Made by a program: the position numbers and the translations under genes. Positions 7,472 through 14,005 of a stretch of 14,191 nt of DNA are shown in pieces. This DNA comes from JARRRL01 sp037380725 (lineage in GTDB: Bacteria > Pseudomonadota > Gammaproteobacteria > Pseudomonadales > JANQJO01), in contig JARRRL010000028.1 of NCBI GenBank assembly GCA_037380725.1, forward strand, positions 1 through 14,191, given 5' to 3'. The notes beneath the pieces are model-generated. The model ran no database searches. It was not told the DNA's origin and saw only the letters and a program-made list of their open reading frames with translations. Positions within the stretch are counted from its first letter, which is position 1, and every line of letters begins with the position of its first letter.

Positions 7472-8347
7472 ATGGCAATTTGGGTTGATGTTGTGAAAAA
7501 CCTGGCGTCCGTGAGTCCGTATTTAATTCCCGCGTCTTGGCCGAAGCCACCATCGGTATTTGCGTTTCACACCACACGTTGGGGTGGAGTGAGTTGTGGC
7601 GTGTACGCGACGTGGAACCTGGGGTTTCATGTCGGCGATGAGGCGCGATGGGTGGCGCAAAATCGTGCTTTGCTGATGGCGCGGGTGCGCGCCATCTCTC
7701 CGTGCGACAGAGGGTTGGCTTTTCAGTGGTTGAATCAAGTACATGGCATTGAGTTGGTTTCATTGCCTAGGCCATCGTTAAATGGCTCGGAGAATTGTTT
7801 GGATTCGTCTTCTCGGGTTGTTGGTGGTGATATTGATGATGCCGCGCCTCAGGCCGATGGGGTTTTTCTGCGGCAACCCGGTACGGCTGCTGTTGTGTTA
7901 ACTGCTGACTGTTTGCCCCTCGTGTTGGCGGATCGCAGCGGGGGGGCGATTGCGGTTGTGCATGCGGGTTGGCGTGGTCTGGCGGCTGGTATTCTTGAGA
8001 CAGCGCTGGCGGCGTTTCAGGTTCCAGCGGATGAGATTGTGGTGACATTGGGACCCTGCATTTTACCGCGAAATTTTGAAGTTGGTGCTGATGTTCGCGC
8101 CACATTTTTGCATCGCTTTGGTCGTGAAGCCGCGACGGCGTTTCTCCCTCGCTCGGGTGGTCGTTGGTACGGAATGTTAGCGCGGTTGGCGTACCTACGT
8201 TTAAAAGCATTGGGCGTGTCCTGTGTTGTTGGTTTTGGTGTGACGCAGGCGCAGTCGTTGCTGAGTCACTGTAATCCGTTTTATTCCTATCGCGCCGCTC
8301 AAACAACCGGACGTTTTGCAACGGTTGTGGGCATTTTTGATGCGTAA
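7472..8347 (+). CDS. pgeF: Peptidoglycan editing factor PgeF (YfiH/laccase-domain family)
   Basis: Members of this family (DUF152, multicopper polyphenol oxidoreductase fold) have purine nucleoside phosphorylase activity. In E. coli the protein prevents misincorporation of L-serine in place of L-alanine in the peptidoglycan stem peptide. The 291-residue product has the zinc/active-site residues H91 (NQVHG), C147 (LTADCLPL) and H164 (VVHAGWRGL), then LGPCI and the C-terminal FYSYR...TTGR motif. E. coli YfiH is about 243 residues. Here there are about 15 extra N-terminal residues before YLIPASWP, and an insertion (about 98-126, SER/ASP-rich) between H91 and the ADGVF strand. The ATG at 7472 lacks a clear ribosome site, and a GTG a few codons in is possible. 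It follows rluD closely, as in E. coli and Pseudomonas. Confidence 0.92.
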   Translation: MAIWVDVVKNLASVSPYLIPASWPKPPSVFAFHTTRWGGVSCGVYATWNLGFHVGDEARWVAQNRALLMARVRAISPCDRGLAFQWLNQVHGIELVSLPRPSLNGSENCLDSSSRVVGGDIDDAAPQADGVFLRQPGTAAVVLTADCLPLVLADRSGGAIAVVHAGWRGLAAGILETALAAFQVPADEIVVTLGPCILPRNFEVGADVRATFLHRFGREAATAFLPRSGGRWYGMLARLAYLRLKALGVSCVVGFGVTQAQSLLSHCNPFYSYRAAQTTGRFATVVGIFDA

Positions 8348-8360
8348 TGGGTTTTGCCTG

Positions 8361-8389
8361 CTTGAAACGCATTCGTGGTGGCCTCATTT
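8361..8389 (+). promoter_or_regulatory. Sigma-32 (RpoH) heat-shock promoter of clpB
   Basis: A -35 element CTTGAAA (8361-8367) is followed after 14 bases by CCTCATTT (8382-8389). The E. coli sigma-32 consensus is CTTGAAA, 13-15 bases, then CCCCATNT, so the -35 is perfect and the -10 differs at one base. Transcription would start near 8396-8398, about 95 bases before the clpB ATG. It lies just after the pgeF stop, giving clpB its own heat-inducible unit. Confidence 0.82.
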
Positions 8390-8398
8390 CATCGTATG

Positions 8399-8424
8399 AT
8401 AACGGTGAAGAATAACGGTGAAGA
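8399..8424 (+). repeat. Perfect tandem 13-base repeat in clpB leader
   Basis: ATAACGGTGAAGA occurs twice head to tail (8399-8411 and 8412-8424), starting at about the predicted transcription start of the heat-shock promoter. It would form the first 26 or so bases of the clpB mRNA. Its role is unknown; it may be a simple slippage duplication. Confidence 0.75.
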
Positions 8425-8490
8425 TGGCAACTCGATTCCCATTATAATTTCGCTAACATTCCGATTGAGCTGAACGATTAGAGGTGAAGA

Positions 8491-11097
8491 ATGCGCCCAG
8501 ATAAATTTACCCATTCTCTGCAACAGGTGCTGGCTGAAGCACAGTCTTTGGCTGTTGGTTATGATCATAACTTCATTGAACCGATTCACCTTTTGTGGGC
8601 GCTCGTGGACCAAAAAGGCGGTAGTGCGGAACCGTTGATTGCCCGAGCTGGAGGAGATGTATCGGCGCTCAAGCAGGCCGTTCAAGCAAAGCTCAAAGGG
8701 ATGGCTTGTGTGGGGGATCCTTCGGGAGAGGTGCACATATCTAATGACCTAGCGCGGGTCTTGAATGTGGCCGATCGGTTGGCGCAGCGGCATCAAGATC
8801 AATATATTTCCAGCGAGTGGGTGTTGTTAGCCATCGCGCAAAGTAAAGGGGAAGTGACGCCGTTGCTGGCGCAAGTCGGGGTGTCGCCGGAAAAGTTGGA
8901 GCAGGCTATTTTGGCCGTACGGGGTGGCGAAGCGGTGCGTGATCCCAATGCCGAAACAAATCGGCAGGCGCTGGATCGGTATACGGTGGATTTGACCGAA
9001 CGGGCGGAGTCTGGAAAGTTGGATCCGGTTATTGGTCGGGACGATGAAATTCGACGAACCGTTCAGGTCTTGCAGCGGCGCACAAAAAATAATCCTGTCC
9101 TAATTGGTGATCCGGGCGTAGGAAAAACAGCAATTGTTGAAGGTCTGGCGCAACGCATCGTAAAAGGTGAGGTGCCGGAGGGGCTCAAGGATAAGCGCGT
9201 ATTGGCATTGGATATGGGATCGTTAATCGCCGGGGCAAAATATCGTGGTGAATTTGAGGAACGATTGAAATCGGTGCTCCATGAATTAGCAAAACAAGAT
9301 GGACGTGTGATTTTATTCATCGATGAACTTCACACGATGGTGGGTGCGGGTAAATCGGATGGCGCTATGGATGCGGGCAACATGTTGAAGCCCGCATTGG
9401 CGCGCGGTGAATTGCGTTGCGTGGGTGCTACAACGTTAGACGAATATCGAAAATTTATCGAAAAAGACGCCGCGTTAGAGCGACGTTTTCAAAAGATTTT
9501 GGTTGATGAGCCATCGGTTTCCGACACCATCGCCATTTTGCGTGGATTGAAAGAGCGTTATGAGGTGCACCACAACGTACACATTACGGACGGTGCGATT
9601 GTTGAGGCGGCTCGCCTCTCGTACCGTTACATCGCGGATCGGCAGTTACCGGATAAAGCGATTGATTTGATTGATGAGGCCGCTTCTCGAATACGCATGG
9701 AAATGGACTCCAAACCGGAATCCATGGATCGCTTAGAGCGTCGAATGATTCAACTGAAAATTGAGCGTGAAGCCTTGCACAAAGAAGACGATGGTGCATC
9801 GCGTGAGCGTTTGGCGCGTTTGGAAGAGGAGTTGGCGATGTTGACCAAACAATACGCCGATTTGGAGGAGGTGTGGAACGCGGAAAAAGCGGCTTTGCAG
9901 GGCAGTGCGCAAATTCGAGCGGAATTAGAGCAGGCAAAAATTGAGTTGGAAACGGCGCATCGAGCCGCTGATTTGGCGCGTTTATCGGAGTTGCAATATG
10001 GGCGTATCCCTGAATTAGAAAAACAACTGGCGGAAGCGACGGAAGCCGGTCAAGCGGAAAAAACGTTGTTGCGAGACAAAGTAACGGCTGAGGAAATTGC
10101 CGAAGTGGTTGCGCGTTGGACGGGGATTCCCGTCAGTAAAATGCTGGAAGGCGAGCGGGATAAATTGTTGCGCATGGAGTCGGTGTTGCACGAGCGGGTT
10201 GTGGGGCAGGATGCGGCAATTAAGGCGGTGGCGAGTGCGGTGCGACGTTCGCGTGCGGGCTTGGCGGATCCGGATCGTCCGAGTGGTTCGTTTTTATTCT
10301 TAGGACCAACCGGCGTGGGAAAAACCGAACTCTGCAAAGCCTTAGCAGCATTTTTGTTTGATTCGGAAGACGCGTTGCTTCGCATTGATATGTCTGAGTT
10401 TATGGAAAAACACGCGGTGGCGCGTTTGGTGGGGGCGCCGCCGGGGTATGTCGGTTATGAAGAGGGCGGATATTTGACAGAAGCGGTGCGGCGTAAACCT
10501 TACAGCGTCATTTTGTTGGATGAAGTGGAAAAAGCGCACCCTGATGTGTTTAACCTTTTATTGCAAGTCCTTGATGATGGCCGTCTGACGGACAGTCAAG
10601 GGCGAACGGTTGATTTCAAAAATACGGTCGTGGTGATGACATCTAATTTGGGTTCCGAAATCATTCAGTCGATGCCGGTCGATAAGTCATACGCCGATAT
10701 GCAAGCGGCGGTCATGGCGGCTGTGCAGCAGTATTTTCGACCGGAGTTTATCAATCGTATTGATGAAGCGGTGGTGTTTCATGCCTTGGGTGCGGAGCAC
10801 ATTGGGGGAATTGCCTCAATACAAATTGAGCGCTTGGCACAACGCCTAGCGGAACGAGGCATTCATTTCTCATTAGATGAATCAGCCCTTGTTTTTCTGT
10901 CTAAGGTTGGGTACGACGCGGTATACGGTGCCCGTCCCTTGAAGCGAGCGATACAGCAGTACGTTGAGAACCCACTGGCTGAAGCCCTGTTGGCGGGCGA
11001 CTTTGGCGCAGGCGAATCGATTACCGGAATGCTGAAGAGTGGTTGTATCGTGTTCGAATCGAAAGAACTTGACGAGAAGAATATATCTCAAGTTTAG
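8491..11097 (+). CDS. clpB: ATP-dependent disaggregase ClpB (Hsp100)
   Basis: ClpB is a hexameric ring ATPase that extracts polypeptides from aggregates together with DnaK. The 868-residue product (E. coli 857) is full length. It has the N-terminal Clp repeat domain (1-145), the first AAA+ domain with Walker A GDPGVGKT (206-213) and Walker B ILFIDELH (274-281), and the coiled-coil M-domain (about 405-530, with WNAEKAALQG and LSELQYGRIPELEKQL). The second AAA+ domain has Walker A GPTGVGKT (605-612) and Walker B VILLDEVEKAHP (from 673), with the pore loop GYVGYEEGGYL. ARRFQ-type arginine finger region ALERRFQK and GARPLKRAIQQ are present. The ATG at 8491 has AGAGGTGA as ribosome site. Codon 149 is GTG, the same position used in E. 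coli for the shorter ClpB form. A sigma-32 promoter lies upstream. Confidence 0.97.
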   Translation: MRPDKFTHSLQQVLAEAQSLAVGYDHNFIEPIHLLWALVDQKGGSAEPLIARAGGDVSALKQAVQAKLKGMACVGDPSGEVHISNDLARVLNVADRLAQRHQDQYISSEWVLLAIAQSKGEVTPLLAQVGVSPEKLEQAILAVRGGEAVRDPNAETNRQALDRYTVDLTERAESGKLDPVIGRDDEIRRTVQVLQRRTKNNPVLIGDPGVGKTAIVEGLAQRIVKGEVPEGLKDKRVLALDMGSLIAGAKYRGEFEERLKSVLHELAKQDGRVILFIDELHTMVGAGKSDGAMDAGNMLKPALARGELRCVGATTLDEYRKFIEKDAALERRFQKILVDEPSVSDTIAILRGLKERYEVHHNVHITDGAIVEAARLSYRYIADRQLPDKAIDLIDEAASRIRMEMDSKPESMDRLERRMIQLKIEREALHKEDDGASRERLARLEEELAMLTKQYADLEEVWNAEKAALQGSAQIRAELEQAKIELETAHRAADLARLSELQYGRIPELEKQLAEATEAGQAEKTLLRDKVTAEEIAEVVARWTGIPVSKMLEGERDKLLRMESVLHERVVGQDAAIKAVASAVRRSRAGLADPDRPSGSFLFLGPTGVGKTELCKALAAFLFDSEDALLRIDMSEFMEKHAVARLVGAPPGYVGYEEGGYLTEAVRRKPYSVILLDEVEKAHPDVFNLLLQVLDDGRLTDSQGRTVDFKNTVVVMTSNLGSEIIQSMPVDKSYADMQAAVMAAVQQYFRPEFINRIDEAVVFHALGAEHIGGIASIQIERLAQRLAERGIHFSLDESALVFLSKVGYDAVYGARPLKRAIQQYVENPLAEALLAGDFGAGESITGMLKSGCIVFESKELDEKNISQV

Positions 11098-11289
11098 GAG
11101 GTTTGTATTGAAGTTGTATCCCGCTTGTCGCTAGACTGGCTTTTCTATTAATGGTTTGTCAAGAAGCGTAACATTTTGCTTCTATTGGGTGTGTTTTGAT
11201 ATTTTATGCGCTTTCCTTGTGTGTATTTGTGCGTCGAGGGCGCCTAAGAATGTTTAGGAACGTTATTGCTCCCAATGAGTTAAGGTGAG
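11098..11289. other. Intergenic region downstream of clpB
   Basis: AT-rich sequence between clpB and the first EF-hand gene. I find no convincing terminator: the best hairpin is GAAGC/GCTTC (5 bases, near 11164-11183) with no T run directly after it. TTGTCA at about 11157 and nearby AT-rich hexamers could be promoter parts but do not make a good pair. No coding capacity is evident. Confidence 0.35.
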
Positions 11290-11391
11290 ATGGATTCGCT
11301 ATTTGGCAGCCCAGAAGCCAGTCATGTGTACGATGGGGTGCGGCTATGTCTCTTGCAAATGCGGATTTATCCTTTTATCAATCACCCATGA
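11290..11391 (+). other. Possible short upstream reading frame (33 aa) overlapping EF-hand gene 1
   Basis: An ATG at 11290 directly follows AAGGTGAG, a better ribosome-binding sequence than that of the EF-hand gene itself. It opens a 33-codon frame (MDSLFGSPEASHVYDGVRLC...) ending in TGA at 11389-11391, so it overlaps the start of the main gene in another frame by 46 bases. It could be a leader that limits or couples translation, or chance. Nothing in the peptide is recognisable. Confidence 0.2.
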
Positions 11392-12029
11392 ATGGACCAC
11401 TTTTGCGAACGCAGGTTGGGCGAGACTCAGCTGAAGAAGGTTCCTACGGTGGTGGTGATTCGCATGTAGAACGCACTGTGGAAGCGTTCAACCTTCGCTT
11501 GGACCACGATGCGGCATCTTTTGCGCGCGAGCTGAATGTGACTCGAACGCCGGTCAATGCTGCTACGGTTTCCAGTGTGATGCAGGCAACAGGGGCGGTC
11601 TCAAATCGTGTGGCGGCAGACAGTTTTGCCGCTATTGCTGGTACCACTTCTTCTGGCACTACTTCTACTTCTTCTGGTGCTGCGGGTGCTGGAGCGGGAT
11701 CCGCGGCAAGTGGCGCTTCATCCGCTTCTGCGAGTGACGCAGCGGCGGCGGCGGCTGGAACGGGCACCGTTGCACCGTCTGGTCCCACCGATCCGTCGAC
11801 GGTGGAGCCGACGGAGGAGGATTTGGCAAATGAACGCTATGATGTGAATGAAGACGGAGCGGTTTCTGAACTGGAAGCGCAGGTCGGAGTGGCTATGGAT
11901 AAAACATTTAAAATGACGGCGGTCATGCAAATGGGCCAAGCAAATGGCAAGGCTACATTGGAAATGCAAAAGCAGCGGCAGCAAGCAGAGAAGATGATCC
12001 AGCAGGCGCAGAAGAAGCAACGGCATTAA
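11346..12029 (+). CDS. EF-hand protein with Ala/Ser/Gly/Thr low-complexity linker
   Basis: I do not recognise a named family. The 227-residue product has three parts. Residues 1-95 are a moderately charged N-terminal region without signal peptide or membrane segment. Residues 96-150 are a linker made almost only of Ala, Ser, Gly and Thr. A C-terminal part follows with one canonical EF-hand loop DVNEDGAVSELE (166-177), which has D, N, D, G, hydrophobic V, S and E at loop positions 1, 3, 5, 6, 8, 9 and 12. The last 50 residues are helical, Gln/Lys/Met-rich (MQMGQANGK..., QKQRQQAEKMIQQAQKK). The loop should bind Ca2+; a single loop suggests pairing in a dimer or with a partner. The ATG at 11346 has GGGGTG 6 bases upstream. 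The next gene downstream encodes a protein of similar design, so they may be distant paralogues. A signal-less protein would be cytoplasmic unless exported by a non-Sec route. Confidence 0.75.
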   Translation: MSLANADLSFYQSPMNGPLLRTQVGRDSAEEGSYGGGDSHVERTVEAFNLRLDHDAASFARELNVTRTPVNAATVSSVMQATGAVSNRVAADSFAAIAGTTSSGTTSTSSGAAGAGAGSAASGASSASASDAAAAAAGTGTVAPSGPTDPSTVEPTEEDLANERYDVNEDGAVSELEAQVGVAMDKTFKMTAVMQMGQANGKATLEMQKQRQQAEKMIQQAQKKQRH

Positions 12030-12230
12030 TTTTAGTGTTAATGGATTAGAACTTTATTTTTAGTACTATCAGGCCAAGCGAGCACGCAGAACAAATACAG
12101 GTAAAAGTGTGTTTTAGAAATAAAATGTAACAAATTGGCGCTTTTAATCAAAAATATTTACATTATTTTCTTTGAGGTGAGGCTTCGCAGCACAGTACAC
12201 TGATATCCAATAATAAAGGACAGTGAGGCG
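12030..12230. other. AT-rich intergenic region between the two EF-hand genes
   Basis: This 201-base, strongly AT-rich stretch has no gene. There is no clear terminator after EF-hand gene 1. AT-rich hexamers around 12135-12180 (TTGGCG and TTTACATTAT) and 12203-12218 (TGATATCC, AATAATAAAG) could hold a promoter for the downstream unit, but none matches sigma-70 well. Confidence 0.35.
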
Positions 12231-12302
12231 ATGCTGCAGTGGGCCGTTGATGCTCGTCAACTGTTGGGGTTTGTAAGCTTATACAATGTCTTACACAATT
12301 GA
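12231..12302 (+). CDS. Possible 23-aa leader peptide coupled to EF-hand gene 2
   Basis: An ATG at 12231, preceded by AGGACAGTGAGG, opens a frame encoding MLQWAVDARQLLGFVSLYNV and three more residues. Its TGA stop (12300-12302) overlaps the ATG at 12302 of the next gene as TGATG, an arrangement typical of translational coupling. The peptide is hydrophobic and aromatic. No family is recognisable and it may simply be a leader. Support is the ribosome site plus the exact stop/start overlap; the short length makes chance possible. Confidence 0.35.
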   Translation: MLQWAVDARQLLGFVSLYNVLHN

Positions 12303-12829
12303 TGGTGGGTATCATGAGTAATAACGATATGGCAGCATTGCTGTCATCGGCTAGTACCTCGACTGCAGCGGCCTCAAACGGGTTGACTGAAGGCGCGGTG
12401 AGGGCGACGAGTGCGGTACCAAGCAGTAGCCTTTACACAACGAGCGGATTATATGTCCCACCCAGTCAGGATGAGCGTTCTGATTTGGGTGTGAATCTAG
12501 AAGGACAAGAATTTTCGGGAGAATTGAGTCTGGCGCGATTGGGTCTGCAATCGGATTCGCCGGCTATGGCGCGAGCGGTAGATGTGGTTGCTTCGAGTAC
12601 TGGATCGGCGCGTGCGGATGAAGCAGCAGATTCGGTTGGTGGTTATCCGGTTACCTATGATGGAAATGGTGATGGTGTGATAACTGGGGAAGAATTTGCC
12701 AAAGGTACGGCTCAATTTTTAGGTTTGTATGTCATCCCTGGGGAAATGAGAACGGAAGGCTCAAAGGCCCAATCGAAGATGGTCAAAGCAACAGCGGAAT
12801 TGAATGCGAAGATATTGAGCGGCAAGTAA
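12302..12829 (+). CDS. Second EF-hand protein, low-complexity N-terminus
   Basis: I do not recognise a named family. The 175-residue product (from ATG 12302) is rich in Ser, Ala and Thr over residues 1-50. A central region with GVNLEGQEFSGELSLARLGLQSD follows, then one canonical EF-hand loop DGNGDGVITGEE (120-131), preceded by Tyr as in the neighbour's loop. The tail of 44 residues is similar in length to that of the first EF-hand protein (50). No signal peptide or membrane segment is visible. Two starts are possible: ATG 12302, which overlaps the stop of a 23-codon upstream frame, or ATG 12314 (MSNNDMAALL), which has GGTGGG about 5 bases upstream. The gene ends just before a strong terminator. 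Calcium binding is a firm inference from the loop; the cellular role is unknown. Confidence 0.75.
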   Translation: MVGIMSNNDMAALLSSASTSTAAASNGLTEGAVRATSAVPSSSLYTTSGLYVPPSQDERSDLGVNLEGQEFSGELSLARLGLQSDSPAMARAVDVVASSTGSARADEAADSVGGYPVTYDGNGDGVITGEEFAKGTAQFLGLYVIPGEMRTEGSKAQSKMVKATAELNAKILSGK

Positions 12830-12856
12830 GTCGGGTTTGCGTTTCAATTTCATAAT

Positions 12857-12888
12857 AAAAAAAGCGTCATAGTTATGACGCTTTTTTT
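12857..12888. terminator. Bidirectional intrinsic terminator
   Basis: The perfect inverted repeat AAAAAAAGCGTCATA / TATGACGCTTTTTTT has a two-base loop (GT). The GC-containing stem GCGTCATA is flanked by A and T runs, so it can terminate transcription in both directions. It lies between the convergent second EF-hand gene (+) and the DUF4124 gene (-). Confidence 0.93.
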
Positions 12889-12922
12889 ATTTTAAAGGGC
12901 TGTGTTTTTTAAGGTGGCTGTG

Positions 12923-13477
12923 TCAGCGATTCTGGCAATTTTCATTCAAATATTCTGTGGTTTCACGAATGCGATTTTGATGTTCTTCTTCGCTCAGATA
13001 GCGCTGTTCTTCACCGTTTGTACTTTTTTCTCGAACACGGCCATGACTGGTTAAGACGTTCAAATTTTGTTGAGCGGTTTTACAGCTTTCCTCTATTTTC
13101 TTGTTGCGTTCCGCAATTAAGGCGTCCGCGTCAGCAGTTGAATGCTTGCTGTCATCCGTTTTGGCTTGCGTTTCCGGGTCGGCTTTCTGTTTTTTCTCAT
13201 AGGCGGTGCGTGCCGAGGCCGCATCGCTTGAGTAATCTTTCCTTGTGCGGATGAGTTCCACCGCTGTGGTCTCTTCCTTTGGTGGTGCTTCGCCGTAGTG
13301 TGTAATACCACTCTCGTCAACCCATCGATACACTTGGTTGTCCGCTGACGAAGATAGGCAAGGTAAAAGCATCAGTGTTAGACCCGCTAGCCAAGCGCTT
13401 CGACTTGATTTTGGTTTAAAAATCAGTGAAAAGAGGGTGATGAGGCGAGTTGAGCAGCGGTTTTGGCAAAACGTCAT
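12923..13477 (-). CDS. DUF4124-domain periplasmic protein
   Basis: The 184-residue product has a long basic n-region, then a hydrophobic segment (AWLAGLTLMLLPCLSSSA, about 30-47) with likely signal peptidase cleavage before DNQVYRW. The DUF4124 motif follows at once: VYRWVDESGITHYGEAPP, the usual N-terminal signature of this small family of exported proteins of unknown role. The remainder is charged and probably coiled or disordered (ARTAYEKKQKADPETQAK..., IAERNKKIEESCKTAQQNLNVL), with two later cysteines (ESCKTA, NENCQNR). The ATG at 13477 is chosen for its AGGA ribosome site 9 bases upstream. The frame stays open to 13588, but that extension would place about 67 residues before the signal segment. 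DUF4124 genes are often found near acetolactate synthase genes in this class (recollection, not checked). Confidence 0.82.
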   Translation of the reverse strand: MTFCQNRCSTRLITLFSLIFKPKSSRSAWLAGLTLMLLPCLSSSADNQVYRWVDESGITHYGEAPPKEETTAVELIRTRKDYSSDAASARTAYEKKQKADPETQAKTDDSKHSTADADALIAERNKKIEESCKTAQQNLNVLTSHGRVREKSTNGEEQRYLSEEEHQNRIRETTEYLNENCQNR

Positions 13478-14005
13478 GTGTGTTAATCCTGTTGATACAG
13501 AGCACGGCCAATTCGTCTTTCGTTGTATCGTGCGAATGCGGGTAGTGGATTGACCACGTTGGAAACAGTATAACGTATGGTTGTTCATGGGTGAGAAGTT
13601 GTGGAGGCTGAACTCGCGTGTAGGCTGGGTGGACTGTTGTTGGAATGTTCGGCATGTTGGTGCTCATGACCTTGCTAAAAACATCTGAGCGCAGAGTCCC
13701 ATTGGGTGTGTGAATTGATGCTTGCTGTTGACAAATGGGGTGCACGTGTGAGAATTCTAGCCGCAGTGCCGCAAAGTGATACTTTAGCGCGAGTTTAGTG
13801 CGAGAGAGGCCAGCTTCCAAGCCGTGTATCTGTGAGCTGAAGTGGCGTGTTCGAGTTGATGTTGAGCGGTTTGCTGTATGCGGGAGCTTGGTTAAGGGCA
13901 TCCGCCGTGCTGGTGTTTCACAATTCAAATGATAGAGTAAGTGGCCGTCAAAATTTTGAATTCTGACGGAGCGAAATGATTTTATAGGCATCTGGGGTAA
14001 AAAGC
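13478..14005. other. Divergent control region between DUF4124 and acetolactate synthase genes
   Basis: These 528 bases carry no gene that I can support. For the DUF4124 gene, a TATACT -10 candidate lies at 13567-13572 (minus strand) without a good -35. For the ilv gene, TTGACA at 13728-13733 with GAGAAT 16 bases on (13750-13755) is the best promoter, which would leave a leader of about 245 bases. Within that leader is an inverted repeat CCGTCA/TGACGG (13945-13969), extended by AATT pairs. A 35-codon frame also begins at ATG 13859 (MLSGLLYAGAWLRASAVLVF...) and ends at 13966, without a ribosome site. A long open frame on the minus strand through this gap overlaps both flanking genes and is not credible. 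Confidence 0.5.
13728..13755 (+). promoter_or_regulatory. Candidate sigma-70 promoter for the ilv gene
   Basis: A perfect TTGACA -35 (13728-13733) is followed after 16 bases by GAGAAT (13750-13755, four of six consensus positions). It points towards the acetolactate synthase gene, about 250 bases ahead. The weak -10 and short spacer make it uncertain. Confidence 0.35.

Noticed and set aside
7095..7763. A 222-codon open frame on the minus strand opposite rluD and pgeF
   Set aside because: It lies antisense to two clear conserved genes and has shadow-like composition.
11298..11316. A sigma-54 promoter before EF-hand gene 1 (TGGCAG...), which PilR might control
   Set aside because: TGGC is present, but no TGC element follows at the fixed spacing, so it does not fit the -24/-12 consensus.
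11444..11788. An alanine-rich 114-codon open frame antisense to EF-hand gene 1
   Set aside because: It is the complement of the low-complexity linker; repetitive GC-rich codons leave the other frames open by chance.
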